64,000 bases of DNA from Leptospira ryugenii (GTDB lineage: Bacteria > Spirochaetota > Leptospiria > Leptospirales > Leptospiraceae): assembly GCF_003114855.1 (NCBI RefSeq), contig NZ_BFBB01000003.1, forward strand, positions 62,001 to 126,000, given 5' to 3'. The position numbers and the translations under genes are program-made. The notes beneath the pieces are model-generated. The model was not told where the DNA came from and made no database searches. It saw only the letters and a list, made by a program, of their open reading frames with translations. The stretch's first letter is position 1, and each line of letters begins with the position of its first letter. Of this stretch, positions 36,701-45,826 are shown one piece after another.

Positions 36701-37030
36701 ATGGGTCAATTAATAGGTTACGAATGCCCTAATTGCAATTATGAATTCGACAAGTTTGATGGCTATGGTTTTGTTTCAGTATTAGAAACTTACCATTGTT
36801 CTCGATGTATGGAGCTAGTTGATGTATTAGTAGGGATTCGTGGTAAAAAATTTACAGAAGAAATGGCATTAGAACACAATAAGAGATATCCGCTCGAAAA
36901 GGAGAATTTTTTTAAATGTCCTAATTGCAGAGTTAAAAAAACGCTAAGTCCTTGGAATTTGCAAACAAAACCTTGTCCAAAATGCCAAACAAAAATGAAC
37001 CAAAATGGAAAAATTGGAAATTGGGACTAG
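36701..37030 (+). CDS. Zinc-ribbon protein, unknown
   Basis: This 109-aa protein has three CxxC pairs: YECPNCNYEF at the start, CSRCME near residue 32, and CPNCRVKK followed by CPKCQTKM at the C-terminus. It probably binds two zinc ions. It is the last rightward gene before a convergent operon. Confidence 0.55.
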   Translation: MGQLIGYECPNCNYEFDKFDGYGFVSVLETYHCSRCMELVDVLVGIRGKKFTEEMALEHNKRYPLEKENFFKCPNCRVKKTLSPWNLQTKPCPKCQTKMNQNGKIGNWD

Positions 37031-37130
37031 AGAATCTTTCGTATTTTAAATTAGTTCATTTTTCAGATATAAGAATTTTATTGTTTAAATTTTAGATGAA
37101 TTACGGCGTCTAATTGCAATTAATTAAAAT

Positions 37131-37529
37131 CTAAAAAGATATTTCACTCGCGTCTTTTTCCCAAAATGCCTCTTTGATTAAAAAATCTAAATCTGTTAGA
37201 ATTTTTACATAACTTCGCAAATTGTATGTTATATCATCCAAATATGTCGGATGGACAAATTTTGATTCAAATCGACCACCATTCCGAGTAGGTAAAATTA
37301 CTTGAGGAGACGATGCAAAATAAAGATGATTTCCTTCCTCATCAAATTCAATATACAGTTTTTCCTCAAATTTTCGTAGGAGATAATCACTTAAATATGG
37401 AAACTTGATTTTAAAAATGATTTTCCCATCGTATAAATCTTCAAATTGTCCTCGACCTCTAGGTTGTGTTGATTTCGTATATCGAATCAATACATCTATA
37501 TTCTTTGTTTTGAATCGAAGTTTATACAT
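37131..37529 (-). CDS. Unknown 132-aa protein of the phosphatase operon
   Basis: It starts MYKLRFKTKNIDVLIRYTKS. It is beta-rich at the N-terminus and ends with a helical region. The last gene of a leftward four-gene operon with a PPP-type phosphatase. No family recognised. Confidence 0.45.
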   Translation of the reverse strand: MYKLRFKTKNIDVLIRYTKSTQPRGRGQFEDLYDGKIIFKIKFPYLSDYLLRKFEEKLYIEFDEEGNHLYFASSPQVILPTRNGGRFESKFVHPTYLDDITYNLRSYVKILTDLDFLIKEAFWEKDASEISF

Positions 37530-37558
37530 ATCGATATCACATTTTTCCTTTTGTTTTG

Positions 37559-37933
37559 CTAAAGTTCAAAAATGATTTCATCTAAGTAAATGAAGCGATT
37601 TATGAAAGATTTTAAATATAGGTGAAAGTGCTCATTACCATATTCTTCTCTTCCAATTCCTTTTAGTTTGTTAGTATTAATTGACAAATCCCTTAATCCT
37701 GAGTAGATCGTTCTTCCAGTATCTGATTTAATAATCCCTAATTTTCCCTTATATCCCGATACCCACCGTGAATCTGAAACATTGTAAGGCATCGGTTCGA
37801 GCCTGGAGAATAATCGATTAAAATCAATCTGAGGATTCAATTCAATTGAATATTCAATTTCTTTATATTCAGAGTCCACCCTTCGAGTAGCTATTTTCAG
37901 TTCACCTGCATTGTTTTTTATATTTATTTCCAT
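37559..37933 (-). CDS. Unknown 124-aa protein of the phosphatase operon
   Basis: The start at 37933 (MEINIKNNAGELKIATRRVD) is chosen because GGAGG lies 8 bases upstream. The protein is mostly beta and has no signal peptide. It follows the phosphatase gene by 18 bp. It shares general character (short, beta-rich, similar C-terminal acidic hydrophobic end) with the next protein. Confidence 0.45.
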   Translation of the reverse strand: MEINIKNNAGELKIATRRVDSEYKEIEYSIELNPQIDFNRLFSRLEPMPYNVSDSRWVSGYKGKLGIIKSDTGRTIYSGLRDLSINTNKLKGIGREEYGNEHFHLYLKSFINRFIYLDEIIFEL

Positions 37934-37951
37934 AATCAGCACCTCCCTTCA

Positions 37952-38548
37952 TCAATTATTGCAAGATATGATCTTTAACTCAGGAAAAACCAGGGCACTT
38001 AAATGTCCTCCTAGCCCGCATCCAGTATCTACGAACCAATGATTCCCAAAGCATTTTACGCTACCCATTATAATGTGCCCTTGAATTATAAATTTGGATG
38101 TTATATGATCTAGGTTCTCTTTAAATGCAGAGTTTAATAGGTCATATTTTGTTTGCTCTCTTAAACTCTTTCGATCATCAATACCTGCATGACTGAAGAA
38201 GGCAGTATCATTTTCATAAGAATAAACCAAATTGTTTTTTAGCCAATCGATGTGATCTAGCCCTATACCAAAATAGTTTAAGATTTTTCCTCTCTTAATC
38301 TTATCCGTTCCATATTTTGAGTAAAAGTTTAAAAATTCCTCTTCATGATTTCCTTTAAGGAATACAGCAGGTCTTTCAATTGAGATAAAAGTATCGAGCA
38401 CATCGCCTAAATTCTTTCCGTGATCTTCTAGGTAATCACCGAGGAAGATTAGCTTATGAAGTGGAAATTCCTCAATCTTCCGCATGATTTTGGAAAGATT
38501 ATTAAAATTAGAATGAATATCGCCAATTGAGATCCATTTCTCGAACAT
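37952..38548 (-). CDS. PPP-type serine/threonine phosphatase-like metallophosphoesterase
   Basis: The start at 38548 (MFEKWISIGDIHSN) has AAGGA at 7 bases; the longer TTG form does not. The 198-aa protein carries the whole metallophosphoesterase motif set: GDIHSN (9-14), GDYLEDHGKN, GNHEEEF, FFSHAGID and a late GHIIMG/DTGCGLGGH. Bacterial relatives include PrpA/PrpB and diadenosine tetraphosphatase ApaH-like enzymes, so it may act on phosphoproteins or on nucleotides. It is the second gene of the operon. Confidence 0.75.
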   Translation of the reverse strand: MFEKWISIGDIHSNFNNLSKIMRKIEEFPLHKLIFLGDYLEDHGKNLGDVLDTFISIERPAVFLKGNHEEEFLNFYSKYGTDKIKRGKILNYFGIGLDHIDWLKNNLVYSYENDTAFFSHAGIDDRKSLREQTKYDLLNSAFKENLDHITSKFIIQGHIIMGSVKCFGNHWFVDTGCGLGGHLSALVFPELKIISCNN

Positions 38549-38583
38549 TTTCTGATCCTTAAAACTGCTAACTTCCAATTGAT

Positions 38584-38949
38584 TTAGTTCAGTGATAATT
38601 TGTTTATCTCCTCCATGGTAAAATACTTTATGAATGCAAATTTAGATTCTTTAAATGCCCAGAGAAAGCCGAAGTCTTTGAATTCAGGTTTATTGAGTCT
38701 TAGAAAATTAGAATCTAAATTCATCACCATAGAAGTTGAATCAAAACTATTGGAATCTTCCGTATGATTTTTCATAAAAATGCAATTCGGAATCACCAGT
38801 GAAATTAAATTTAAACTATCGAATGGGACGTCCTTGCCCATAAAGTTTGGCAAGATAATTCGAGAGAATGTCTTATGGTTATCGCTGAACCATTCGCCAT
38901 TCCATTTTAATGAAGCGATGAAACCGTATGACGTAATAATTTTTTTAAT
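38584..38949 (-). CDS. Unknown protein, first gene of phosphatase operon, apparently ATT start
   Basis: No ATG/GTG start has a ribosome site. A strong GGAGGTGC (38952-38959) is placed 5 bases before an ATT at 38949-38947, giving a protein that begins KKIITSYGFIASLKWNGEWF after the start residue (~121 aa). The same GGAGGTGCT-type site precedes the third gene with a normal ATG, so ATT here is either a rare start or a recent ATG mutation. No family recognised. Confidence 0.45.
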   Translation of the reverse strand: MKKIITSYGFIASLKWNGEWFSDNHKTFSRIILPNFMGKDVPFDSLNLISLVIPNCIFMKNHTEDSNSFDSTSMVMNLDSNFLRLNKPEFKDFGFLWAFKESKFAFIKYFTMEEINKLSLN

Positions 38950-39030
38950 AGAGCACCTCCAAATATTGTACAATTTCTTTGTTTAATTGCTTATGTAACG
39001 ATAACCAGTTTTGATAGATAAAGGAGATAC

Positions 39031-39645
39031 TCAAAAGTTTCGATAATACGTATCCTCTACTATAAGATATGGATAAGCCTCTTTAATTGCTGTAAAAACT
39101 TTCTTACGTAGCATCTCATATGCTGTGCCACTACCCACCCTTCTCTTTATTTCTTGTAATTTCATTTCGTAGTCCGTGAGTACATGCCGTATGTAATTAA
39201 CAGTTATTCTATGAAGAAAATCGGTATCAGAATCAAGATTTGCAAATTTATGGAAGTTTCCTCTAGCCATTTGATTTTCATTATAGTTTTCAATCGCAAG
39301 TTTAAAAAGTTTTCTTTCTGGTAAAATTGGGATTTCAACTTTAAAATTCTCAATCTCCTCTAAAGTTTTCTCATATTTCGTCGATATCGCTTTCTCGGCA
39401 CCTAAAACTCTTTTTTGATTTCTTTCTTGAAATTGCGTAAATTCTTCGGAACTTTCAATTTCTTTTACTTTATCAATATCATACAGTTTCATTTTTGGTG
39501 CCGAAGCATATCTTGGATTATTTTTCAATAGATCAGGTTCAGAATAAAAGAGCATTATTGCTTTGTTTGTCCAACCTCTGTTTTTTAACTCTGTCTGTGT
39601 GAAGTAGTCTTTTGCTACTTTTTCAACCGTTGTTTTTTCATTCAT
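39031..39645 (-). CDS. Unknown 204-aa protein
   Basis: It starts MNEKTTVEKVAKDYFTQTEL and contains LKNRGWTNKAIMLFYSEPDL and SAPKMKLYDIDKVKEIESSE, a pattern seen in hypothetical proteins on plasmids and islands, possibly a DNA-binding winged helix at the N-terminus. AGAGG precedes the ATG. It is separated from the recombinase gene by 186 bp. Confidence 0.5.
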   Translation of the reverse strand: MNEKTTVEKVAKDYFTQTELKNRGWTNKAIMLFYSEPDLLKNNPRYASAPKMKLYDIDKVKEIESSEEFTQFQERNQKRVLGAEKAISTKYEKTLEEIENFKVEIPILPERKLFKLAIENYNENQMARGNFHKFANLDSDTDFLHRITVNYIRHVLTDYEMKLQEIKRRVGSGTAYEMLRKKVFTAIKEAYPYLIVEDTYYRNF

Positions 39646-39831
39646 AAATGGGTACCTCTCTTTTCTAAATTCCTTTCGAAAATATTTTCAGCCCCACTAT
39701 ATCACCAATAGAGTTTTGTCAACATATTTTTAAAGACTCTACTAATTTAATGAAGGATTTGAATTCTAAAAAAGGGAACAACAGACGTAACTTGTGAAAA
39801 CTTTGAATGAGGAATTATAAAAATGAAATCT

Positions 39832-40497
39832 TTAACCCCAATTTAGCACAGAACCCGCATTAAAATATGGTCTAGTGTAGTAATTAGATGTCGTATTGGC
39901 GGAGCTATGCCCAAGGAGCTTCTGTGTCGCTATAGAGCCAAAATGATCAAAAGTCTTTTGTGCAACTGTATGTCTCAACGCATGGGGGTGAATTAATTTA
40001 CCTGAAGCAGTTGTTACATTCCAGCTATTGACAATCCACTGAAGTCCACGTGTACTTAACGGAGATCGTTTACCATTCTTCCTTTTAGGTAATGACAAGA
40101 GAAAGAAATCAGATTTCTCTCCAATTTTGCTCTGATAATTACTTATTTCTTCGAATACATGTTTCAAAATGACTGTGTAACCAAACTTCCCTCCTTTCTT
40201 ACGATATTTTACGAGGATATCGCCTTCAGGAGAGTGAGTAACGTTTGAGAACCTTAAACCAACAAGCTCTTTGGCTCGTAGTCCTGTGGATGAGGCTAAT
40301 AAGAAAATGAGTCTATTCCTGAGGTCTTTTTCTGTCTTTGGATTTGCAAATTTCATAGCTAATTCCCGCATTGTTGCATCGGTAAGACCTTTACCTACCA
40401 TTTGTCCTAAAGATGGCTCAGAATCGATTCTGTGAGGTTTTAAGCTGGGTTTTGAGACTCTTTCAGAGGGAAATTGGATTACTCTAGCATTTTCCAT
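39832..40497 (-). CDS. Second tyrosine recombinase (XerC/phage type, short)
   Basis: The ATG at 40497 (MENARVIQFPSERVSK) follows GGGGGTG. The 221-aa product has the complete catalytic set: TGLRAKEL (Arg), a beta-hairpin Lys, HPHALRHTVAQ (His, Arg), LLGHSS (His) and NYYTRPY (Tyr). The N-terminal core-binding domain is very short. It shares the operator region with the XRE gene and is the probable integrase or resolvase of a second mobile element with the AEP primase at 42334. Confidence 0.8.
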   Translation of the reverse strand: MENARVIQFPSERVSKPSLKPHRIDSEPSLGQMVGKGLTDATMRELAMKFANPKTEKDLRNRLIFLLASSTGLRAKELVGLRFSNVTHSPEGDILVKYRKKGGKFGYTVILKHVFEEISNYQSKIGEKSDFFLLSLPKRKNGKRSPLSTRGLQWIVNSWNVTTASGKLIHPHALRHTVAQKTFDHFGSIATQKLLGHSSANTTSNYYTRPYFNAGSVLNWG

Positions 40498-40516
40498 AGT
40501 TACACCCCCTAATGGA

Positions 40517-40536
40517 CTGATCACTTTAATGATCAG
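40517..40536. promoter_or_regulatory. Perfect palindrome between recombinase and XRE gene
   Basis: CTGATCA-CTTTAA-TGATCAG is a 7-bp inverted repeat with 6-bp spacer, located 19 bp upstream of the recombinase start and 11 bp after the stop of the XRE gene. It is a likely XRE operator. Confidence 0.55.
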
Positions 40537-40547
40537 CTAACTAATTG

Positions 40548-40775
40548 TCAAGTTTTTTTATTCTTTATATACAATCCATAAGGAATTCTAAGTGCTTCAC
40601 ATAAGGTCAATAGCGAATCGAGCGATACATTGGGATGGTCTTCAAATATGATTTTTTGAATCTGAGTATATGATAAATCAGAAATATCAACAATGCCCCT
40701 TATTGATAGCCCTCTCCTTTTAACTTCTTCTCTAATTGCGGTAATTACTTCCTGTTTCACAATAGATAATGACAT
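40548..40775 (-). CDS. XRE-family helix-turn-helix regulator
   Basis: The 75-aa protein has a canonical HTH (RRGLSIRGIVDISDLSYTQI, then DHPNVSLDSLLTLCEALRIP). It is transcribed in the same direction as, and just before, the recombinase gene. Probably the repressor of the second mobile element. Confidence 0.8.
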   Translation of the reverse strand: MSLSIVKQEVITAIREEVKRRGLSIRGIVDISDLSYTQIQKIIFEDHPNVSLDSLLTLCEALRIPYGLYIKNKKT

Positions 40776-40996
40776 AACAACATTCGATCAGAGATAAATT
40801 TAATTTTTCAAGCCTTAAAAATGAGCGATCTAACTGCTGAATTCTGCAATATTTCGGCAGTTACTTCACAGAATTTTCAAAGTTACCTTAGCCTATTGTT
40901 AGAAATTGAAGTTTTTATACAGAAATCTTCAATCTTTTAACCTGAAAGGCATTTTAGGTGAGAGGAAATCAAATTACCATATAACTCAGTCTTTTT

Positions 40997-41045
40997 AAAA
41001 AATTCAAAAAAGTTTGTATAAAAAAGTTGAAAAAAGTTGACAAAA
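40997..41045 (+). promoter_or_regulatory. A-tract cluster and TTGACA element
   Basis: Four A6 tracts (40997, 41006, 41020, 41030) end in TTGACA (41037-41042). The tracts are spaced 9-14 bp and should bend the DNA or act as an UP element. A consensus -10 at 17 bp is absent; TAGAAT lies at about 20 bp. Confidence 0.4.
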
Positions 41046-41136
41046 CTCCCCACACTTCGAACGTAGAATTACATACCAATTGTAACCAGAGCTGAATTTC
41101 TATTCACCTTGCTCTCCAACAAATTTTAAATAATTT

Positions 41137-41345
41137 CCAATTCTTCGGAATTGGCAGGAGAGATTATGCTTACAAGCAAATCAAAACACATTTCAAATCA
41201 AAGATTTCGAACAAAGCCGTTCACTGCTCTGTACTTTGACCAATCGTTAATCCATTACTTAACGATTGTTACAAGAGTATCGATCAGTGCTACTGCTAAT
41301 TTCAAATTCTGATACAGCAAATCAATACTTTATCGCATAGCGATT
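41137..41345 (+). other. Structured leader: UUCG hairpin, 10-bp inverted repeat, short palindrome
   Basis: CCAATTC-TTCG-GAATTGG (41137-41154) is a perfect stem with a cUUCGg tetraloop. CAATCGTTAA (41241-41250) and TTAACGATTG (41259-41268) form a perfect 10-bp stem with an 8-nt loop. ATCGC-ATA-GCGAT lies at 41333-41345. Together with the short frame at 41166 this forms a structured leader or an origin-like region upstream of the genes at 41362 and 42334. Confidence 0.55.
41166..41312 (+). CDS. Small open frame in the structured leader (48 aa)
   Basis: ATG at 41166 is preceded by AGGAGA at 4 bases. The product (MLTSKSKHISNQRFRTKPFT, ending SATANFKF) is basic. The 10-bp inverted repeat lies inside it, so it could be a leader peptide in an attenuator. 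No homology recognised. Confidence 0.35.
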   Translation: MLTSKSKHISNQRFRTKPFTALYFDQSLIHYLTIVTRVSISATANFKF

Positions 41346-41361
41346 AAGAGGAGGAAAAATT

Positions 41362-41970
41362 ATGAAAAGCTGTCAGAATTTGAGTATTGAAAGGGAGAAG
41401 GTAATAAAGACGACAGTCGGATTATCTTCTAAAGTTAAGATTAAAGAAATTGGTAAATCTATAACAGAAGTAATAGATTCAATTTTAACTACACCTCATG
41501 AGCGTGAACGGGGCTACAGAAGTATGAGTATAAGACTCGCACGGAAAGTGTTTTGCACTATTGGTACAAATAGGGTAAAGCGACGATTAACAAAAAGGAG
41601 TTTTCTCTTCAAGGAAGCTCGTCTCTTAAGAAATATCTTAGACATTGAGGATGCAAATTTAAATGCTAAAAGATATTTTGGAATTACTAGTAGAAATTAC
41701 TATGATGAAAAGGTAGCACTTCTGAGAACACTCGTTTCATTAGCGGACGACCTAAACTTGACTCATGGTTTTTCACTCGATGAGAATCAGCCATATCATC
41801 GGTTTGTTTACTATTTAGAATTCAAAGGATTTCAATTCTCATGGCATTTTAGCGAAACGATTGCAGGTGTTCCAAATTACGAAAAGCCTTGGGATGGAGT
41901 TAAAAACTCTACATTAGGTAAACTGGAGATGCTGATATTGACTGCGTTTCCAGACATTTTGAAAAACTAA
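41362..41970 (+). CDS. Unknown 202-aa protein of the second mobile core
   Basis: GAGGAGG precedes the ATG by 8 bases. The product starts MKSCQNLSIEREKVIKTTVG and is basic and helical in its first 100 residues. It lies upstream of the primase-polymerase gene on the same strand. No domain recognised; a replication or copy-control role is possible by position. Confidence 0.5.
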   Translation: MKSCQNLSIEREKVIKTTVGLSSKVKIKEIGKSITEVIDSILTTPHERERGYRSMSIRLARKVFCTIGTNRVKRRLTKRSFLFKEARLLRNILDIEDANLNAKRYFGITSRNYYDEKVALLRTLVSLADDLNLTHGFSLDENQPYHRFVYYLEFKGFQFSWHFSETIAGVPNYEKPWDGVKNSTLGKLEMLILTAFPDILKN

Positions 41971-42333
41971 GTATTGGAGGGATTGATTCTAAATGGATCT
42001 TCCCTCCTATATAAGAAAATTGAACGGATCATTCATGCTTATATCAAAAATCAGTGTTTTTAAAGTATATGGTATATTTTCGATAGTAAATAATCTTAAG
42101 CGAGGAGGAATAAAATAAATAAAAATGAACTATTTAAAATATATTTTAACATATGATAGGTGTTTATTTTTAACTTATTGGATTAAAACTATAATTTTAT
42201 ATAATCTTGAATGTTGTTCATATAGAGTCACAAATATAATGGGAAGGTATACCTTATTTACTAATATATATACTTAAATAAATACACCTTTAAATAATTA
42301 TAGATACAAATTAAAAAAAATAGGTAAAGAGAT
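41971..42333. other. AT-rich gap before the primase-polymerase gene
   Basis: About 360 bp, strongly AT-rich (notably 42120-42330), without a credible frame. A GAGGAGG-like site at 42101-42110 is not followed by a start codon. It could be a DNA unwinding region. Confidence 0.35.
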
Positions 42334-44424
42334 ATGAAATTAATACATACCACAAAGATAAAATCCAACGATGTCATACTTATTCCAATTCCAAAAAACT
42401 TCAAAGGTAAGGAATTTTACACATCTATCAAATATGCTGACTACATTATTTATGAAAAACCAAATATAGAAAACTCTAAAATAATTCGAAAAAAAACGAT
42501 AGAAAGCTTTAGAAAATCAAAATTAGAGGACTTCAACTGGACTTTCTTCTTAAACCCTCTTGCGTCTGATTTGGTCGTACTAGATTTCGATGACATAGAA
42601 TGCACTGAAAGAAAAATTAAATTCCTAAGGGATAATAACCCAGAGTTTAATTTAAAATGGCTTGTATTCCAAAAGGAGCTACTCGAAAAAACCTTCTCCG
42701 TAAGAACTCCATCTGGAGGAATTCACTATTACATCAAAAGACCTAGCAAGTTAATTCAGGAGAGGAAAATTGGAGCGATTAAAGTAAACTTGCATCTTAA
42801 TGGTGATCTCTTAAAAAGTTATAAAGAAAAATTCGATACCATAGATAAAAAAGTGGATGTAATAAAAATTGATTACCTTCCAAAAGGTTTAGTAATTGCT
42901 CCAGGGTTATCTCTCAAAGAAATCAACAAGAAAGGATTCATCCAAGATCGGGACTATCGTATTCTCAATAATTCAAATATTCAATCTGTTTCAGAAGATT
43001 TAGAAAACATCTTATGCTATATATTTGCACAAACCGAAGGAAAATCTAAAGAGGAGAAGAAAAGGAGAATTATTATAAAAGATAGAAAAGAAGGTAGCTT
43101 AGATATAGATACAATTATATCTGAAACCATTAAGAAAGAAAAGGAATTAGAAAATATAAAAGGAATAATATTGAATACAGAGCAAATGAAAGAGCTAAGA
43201 AAAAAATATGATGAGGTAAATAAAAAGCTACTGAACGCCTCTGAAAAAGATTCTCTAATTCTTCAGGGTTACCAGAACGCCTACTCTTATGAAATGCAGG
43301 AAATAGAAAAAAACTTAAAAACAAAACTAGAAAATGAAATTAAAGAACTACTATGTTCCAATATTGAGACAGAACAAATTTTTAATATTAATTACAAGTA
43401 TGACATCGCCTCGACATTATTTAACAGAAATAGTGAATTTCATTCTTTCCCACCTAATTTAATCAAAAAGGTAAACGATGCAAAAGAAGGACAAAGGTCT
43501 GAAATTGAAATGGCATTCATAACCAATTTAAAAGTAAGAAACTTTCCTGATACTTATATAATTTATATGGTAAGAAAGCATTTTTCAAAAAGAACAAAAT
43601 GCATTTCATCTCCTAAATTTCTCGAGCAAGCACTTAGAGTTGGAGAAACTCTTAAACACTTCCCACAATACTTAAATAATCAAGATACAACGTGGGTAAA
43701 TATATTAATGTCAATTTCGATCCTAAGGCAAATTGATTTTCGGGTATTCAGTAAGAGGAATAGCGAGAAAATGAGACTAGCATTAGACGTTTTTTTCAAT
43801 CTCGCATCAATAAATAATGATCTTGAAATAAATATGAACCTAAAAGAGATCTCTCTACTCTCAAATGGTCGGATTAATAATAAGTCGCTCAAAGAATATC
43901 TTAAAATTTTCGAGAAACATAAAATTATAGAAAATATAGAATGGATGGATTATAATCAAAACAGAATGGCATATCCAATTAAATTCACCCTAAAGAGTCT
44001 AACAACTTTAAAGATACCTAAGAAACTAGATTTACCTAGGTTTATTCCTCAAGATGGAAATCAACCCCTGGTCTATATTCCTTCGATTGGTGAAAAGGGA
44101 ATGCAGATAATCGAATTGCTTCGCCAGCATGACTTTTTAAGTGCATCTGAAATATATGCATACTTTACGGATATAAAAGATCATCGTAGAGTCATTTATA
44201 AAACAATACAAACATTGTTAAGGTATCAGGTCGTTATCAAAAAAAATGAAAAGCTTGAGCTTTCAGGAAAACCATTAAATCAAATTTATGAAAAATTTGT
44301 GAATGAAAAATTCGGAAAGAAAAATATTGAAAAAAAGGAACGGGCATTGAATCCACTTAAGAGAAAAATAACTAATTATAAACAGGAAGCCTATTTCATT
44401 AACAAGAGAAGAGAAAAAGGCTAA
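42334..44424 (+). CDS. AEP-type primase-polymerase replication protein
   Basis: The N-terminal domain of this 696-aa protein has the bifunctional primase/polymerase pattern: FNWTFFLNPLASDLVVLDFDD (acidic pair at about 82-85), SVRTPSGGIHYYIKRP (the G-x-H-YY motif, about 123-131) and KGLVIAPGLSL. A charged helical middle part follows and winged-helix-like segments (LRQHDFLSASEIYAYFTDIK) near the C-terminus. No helicase P-loop is present. Proteins of this type replicate plasmids, phages and integrative elements. It anchors the second mobile core. Confidence 0.7.
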   Translation: MKLIHTTKIKSNDVILIPIPKNFKGKEFYTSIKYADYIIYEKPNIENSKIIRKKTIESFRKSKLEDFNWTFFLNPLASDLVVLDFDDIECTERKIKFLRDNNPEFNLKWLVFQKELLEKTFSVRTPSGGIHYYIKRPSKLIQERKIGAIKVNLHLNGDLLKSYKEKFDTIDKKVDVIKIDYLPKGLVIAPGLSLKEINKKGFIQDRDYRILNNSNIQSVSEDLENILCYIFAQTEGKSKEEKKRRIIIKDRKEGSLDIDTIISETIKKEKELENIKGIILNTEQMKELRKKYDEVNKKLLNASEKDSLILQGYQNAYSYEMQEIEKNLKTKLENEIKELLCSNIETEQIFNINYKYDIASTLFNRNSEFHSFPPNLIKKVNDAKEGQRSEIEMAFITNLKVRNFPDTYIIYMVRKHFSKRTKCISSPKFLEQALRVGETLKHFPQYLNNQDTTWVNILMSISILRQIDFRVFSKRNSEKMRLALDVFFNLASINNDLEINMNLKEISLLSNGRINNKSLKEYLKIFEKHKIIENIEWMDYNQNRMAYPIKFTLKSLTTLKIPKKLDLPRFIPQDGNQPLVYIPSIGEKGMQIIELLRQHDFLSASEIYAYFTDIKDHRRVIYKTIQTLLRYQVVIKKNEKLELSGKPLNQIYEKFVNEKFGKKNIEKKERALNPLKRKITNYKQEAYFINKRREKG

Positions 44425-44526
44425 AGATAGTATATTTATGTTATAATTTTTTGTTAAAATTCTTCTATCAAAAATGAAAGATGTAAATTTCCAAGAGACG
44501 ATTATGCCCGTTTATAGATAAAGGTT

Positions 44527-45465
44527 CTATTTACATTCTTCGCACCTATATAAATAATCGGGAGTATAATTGCTCCAGTAGATTTTACTAATTTCTTTTC
44601 TTTTTACAGGAAATTGAAAATATTCGTTTAATATATAGAGACCAGTTTCCTGGTCAAAACTAGTAAATAAAAAACTTGAATTAATTATTGCTCCGCTGAA
44701 AAGAAGTATCGGCTTTTCATAGTACTTCCACTTAAGGCATTTATCTTCCGCAAATTGGTTATAGATGACACATTCTTTCTTTGGTTCCGAGTATTTTTTT
44801 CCTTTCTTTAATTCAATTAGTAATGTTAAGAAGACTTTATTCTTATAATCTCTAGCTTTCTTCATTAATTCGTGTTCTACGGTAATTTCACCATCAAATG
44901 CAAAGCTTACCTTGAAATTATATTTCTTAGTTTCTGCATTATAATTTTTTAAATCAAATTCAAGTAAATAAATGAAGTATTTATTTTGATTATAAATTAA
45001 ATCAAAATCAATTTTTTTTATCTTTTCCCTTTCAAAAGGGTCTATTTTCTCGTAATTTTCAGTTTCAATTCGATGCTTTGATCCGAAGAATTGGCGAACA
45101 TCTACTTTTCTTATCTTGTCTGGAATATTGCCTGTCAATTCTGGAAAAATTCTTTCGCCTCCTCGGTCATGATGTTGAGGAAATCCAATAAATTTTTTTG
45201 GCATTACGAGAGTCCAATTATTGCTGTAACTCGGGATTGTCATCTTTATGTCCTCAGCCTCTTTTACCAATATAACAGAATCTTCGGAAGGAATGGGAAA
45301 AGAATAATTTCCTATTTTATCGAGATTCGACTGCAACATAGCTTTCTTTTGACTTATAATCAAATCTCTCTCTATTTGATTCTTCTTTTCTAGCTCTTCC
45401 GCCGACTGACATTGAAATTGTAAGACAACTAAAATCAAAACTATCACAAAGCTTTTATCTTTCAT
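44527..45465 (-). CDS. Predicted lipoprotein, unknown
   Basis: The 312-aa protein starts with a signal peptide (MKDKSFVIVLILVVLQFQCQ) whose LQFQC could be a spirochetal lipobox. The mature part is charged and beta-rich. GAGG lies 9 bases before the ATG. It is convergent with the primase gene and divergent from the small XRE gene. Confidence 0.55.
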   Translation of the reverse strand: MKDKSFVIVLILVVLQFQCQSAEELEKKNQIERDLIISQKKAMLQSNLDKIGNYSFPIPSEDSVILVKEAEDIKMTIPSYSNNWTLVMPKKFIGFPQHHDRGGERIFPELTGNIPDKIRKVDVRQFFGSKHRIETENYEKIDPFEREKIKKIDFDLIYNQNKYFIYLLEFDLKNYNAETKKYNFKVSFAFDGEITVEHELMKKARDYKNKVFLTLLIELKKGKKYSEPKKECVIYNQFAEDKCLKWKYYEKPILLFSGAIINSSFLFTSFDQETGLYILNEYFQFPVKRKEISKIYWSNYTPDYLYRCEECK

Positions 45466-45557
45466 AATTTCATTACCTCACTAACCAAATTTACAAAACA
45501 TTATTTTATCTAAAAATTCCAGATACTTTGAATTTCGAATACAGTTAACAAGTTACC

Positions 45558-45606
45558 CACATTATACTGCGTTCACTTTTTGTCAACTACCCCGCATTAT
45601 ATTGCG
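45558..45606 (+). promoter_or_regulatory. Two operator copies before the small XRE gene
   Basis: CACATTATACTGCG (45558-45571) and CGCATTATATTGCG (45593-45606) differ at three positions and are 35 bp apart; the second is a near-perfect palindrome (CGCA...TGCG). The second copy ends one base before the ATG. Autoregulation by the XRE protein is likely. Confidence 0.55.
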
Positions 45607-45607
45607 T

Positions 45608-45826
45608 ATGAAATTTGAGGATTTTTTGAAGAAATTTGGAGAAAAAGTTAAAAACGAAAGATTGAAAAAAGGATTAAATCAGGAGGAATTTGATTTCGGT
45701 GATTATGCCATCTCAGTGCGGACTATACAGGAAATAGAGGCTGGAAGAACTAATTTTACCGCAAAATCGCTTTTTTATATTTCAAAACATTTAAAAATTA
45801 AACCATCAGACCTAATTGATATCTAG
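45608..45826 (+). CDS. XRE-family regulator (72 aa)
   Basis: The ATG at 45608 (MKFEDFLKKFGEKVKNERLK) gives a compact HTH protein with LNQEEFDFGDYAISVRTIQE and IEAGRTNFTAKSLFYISKHL, the classical Cro/C1 five-helix unit. The start directly abuts an operator copy, leaving no ribosome site, so the transcript may be leaderless. Confidence 0.75.
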   Translation: MKFEDFLKKFGEKVKNERLKKGLNQEEFDFGDYAISVRTIQEIEAGRTNFTAKSLFYISKHLKIKPSDLIDI

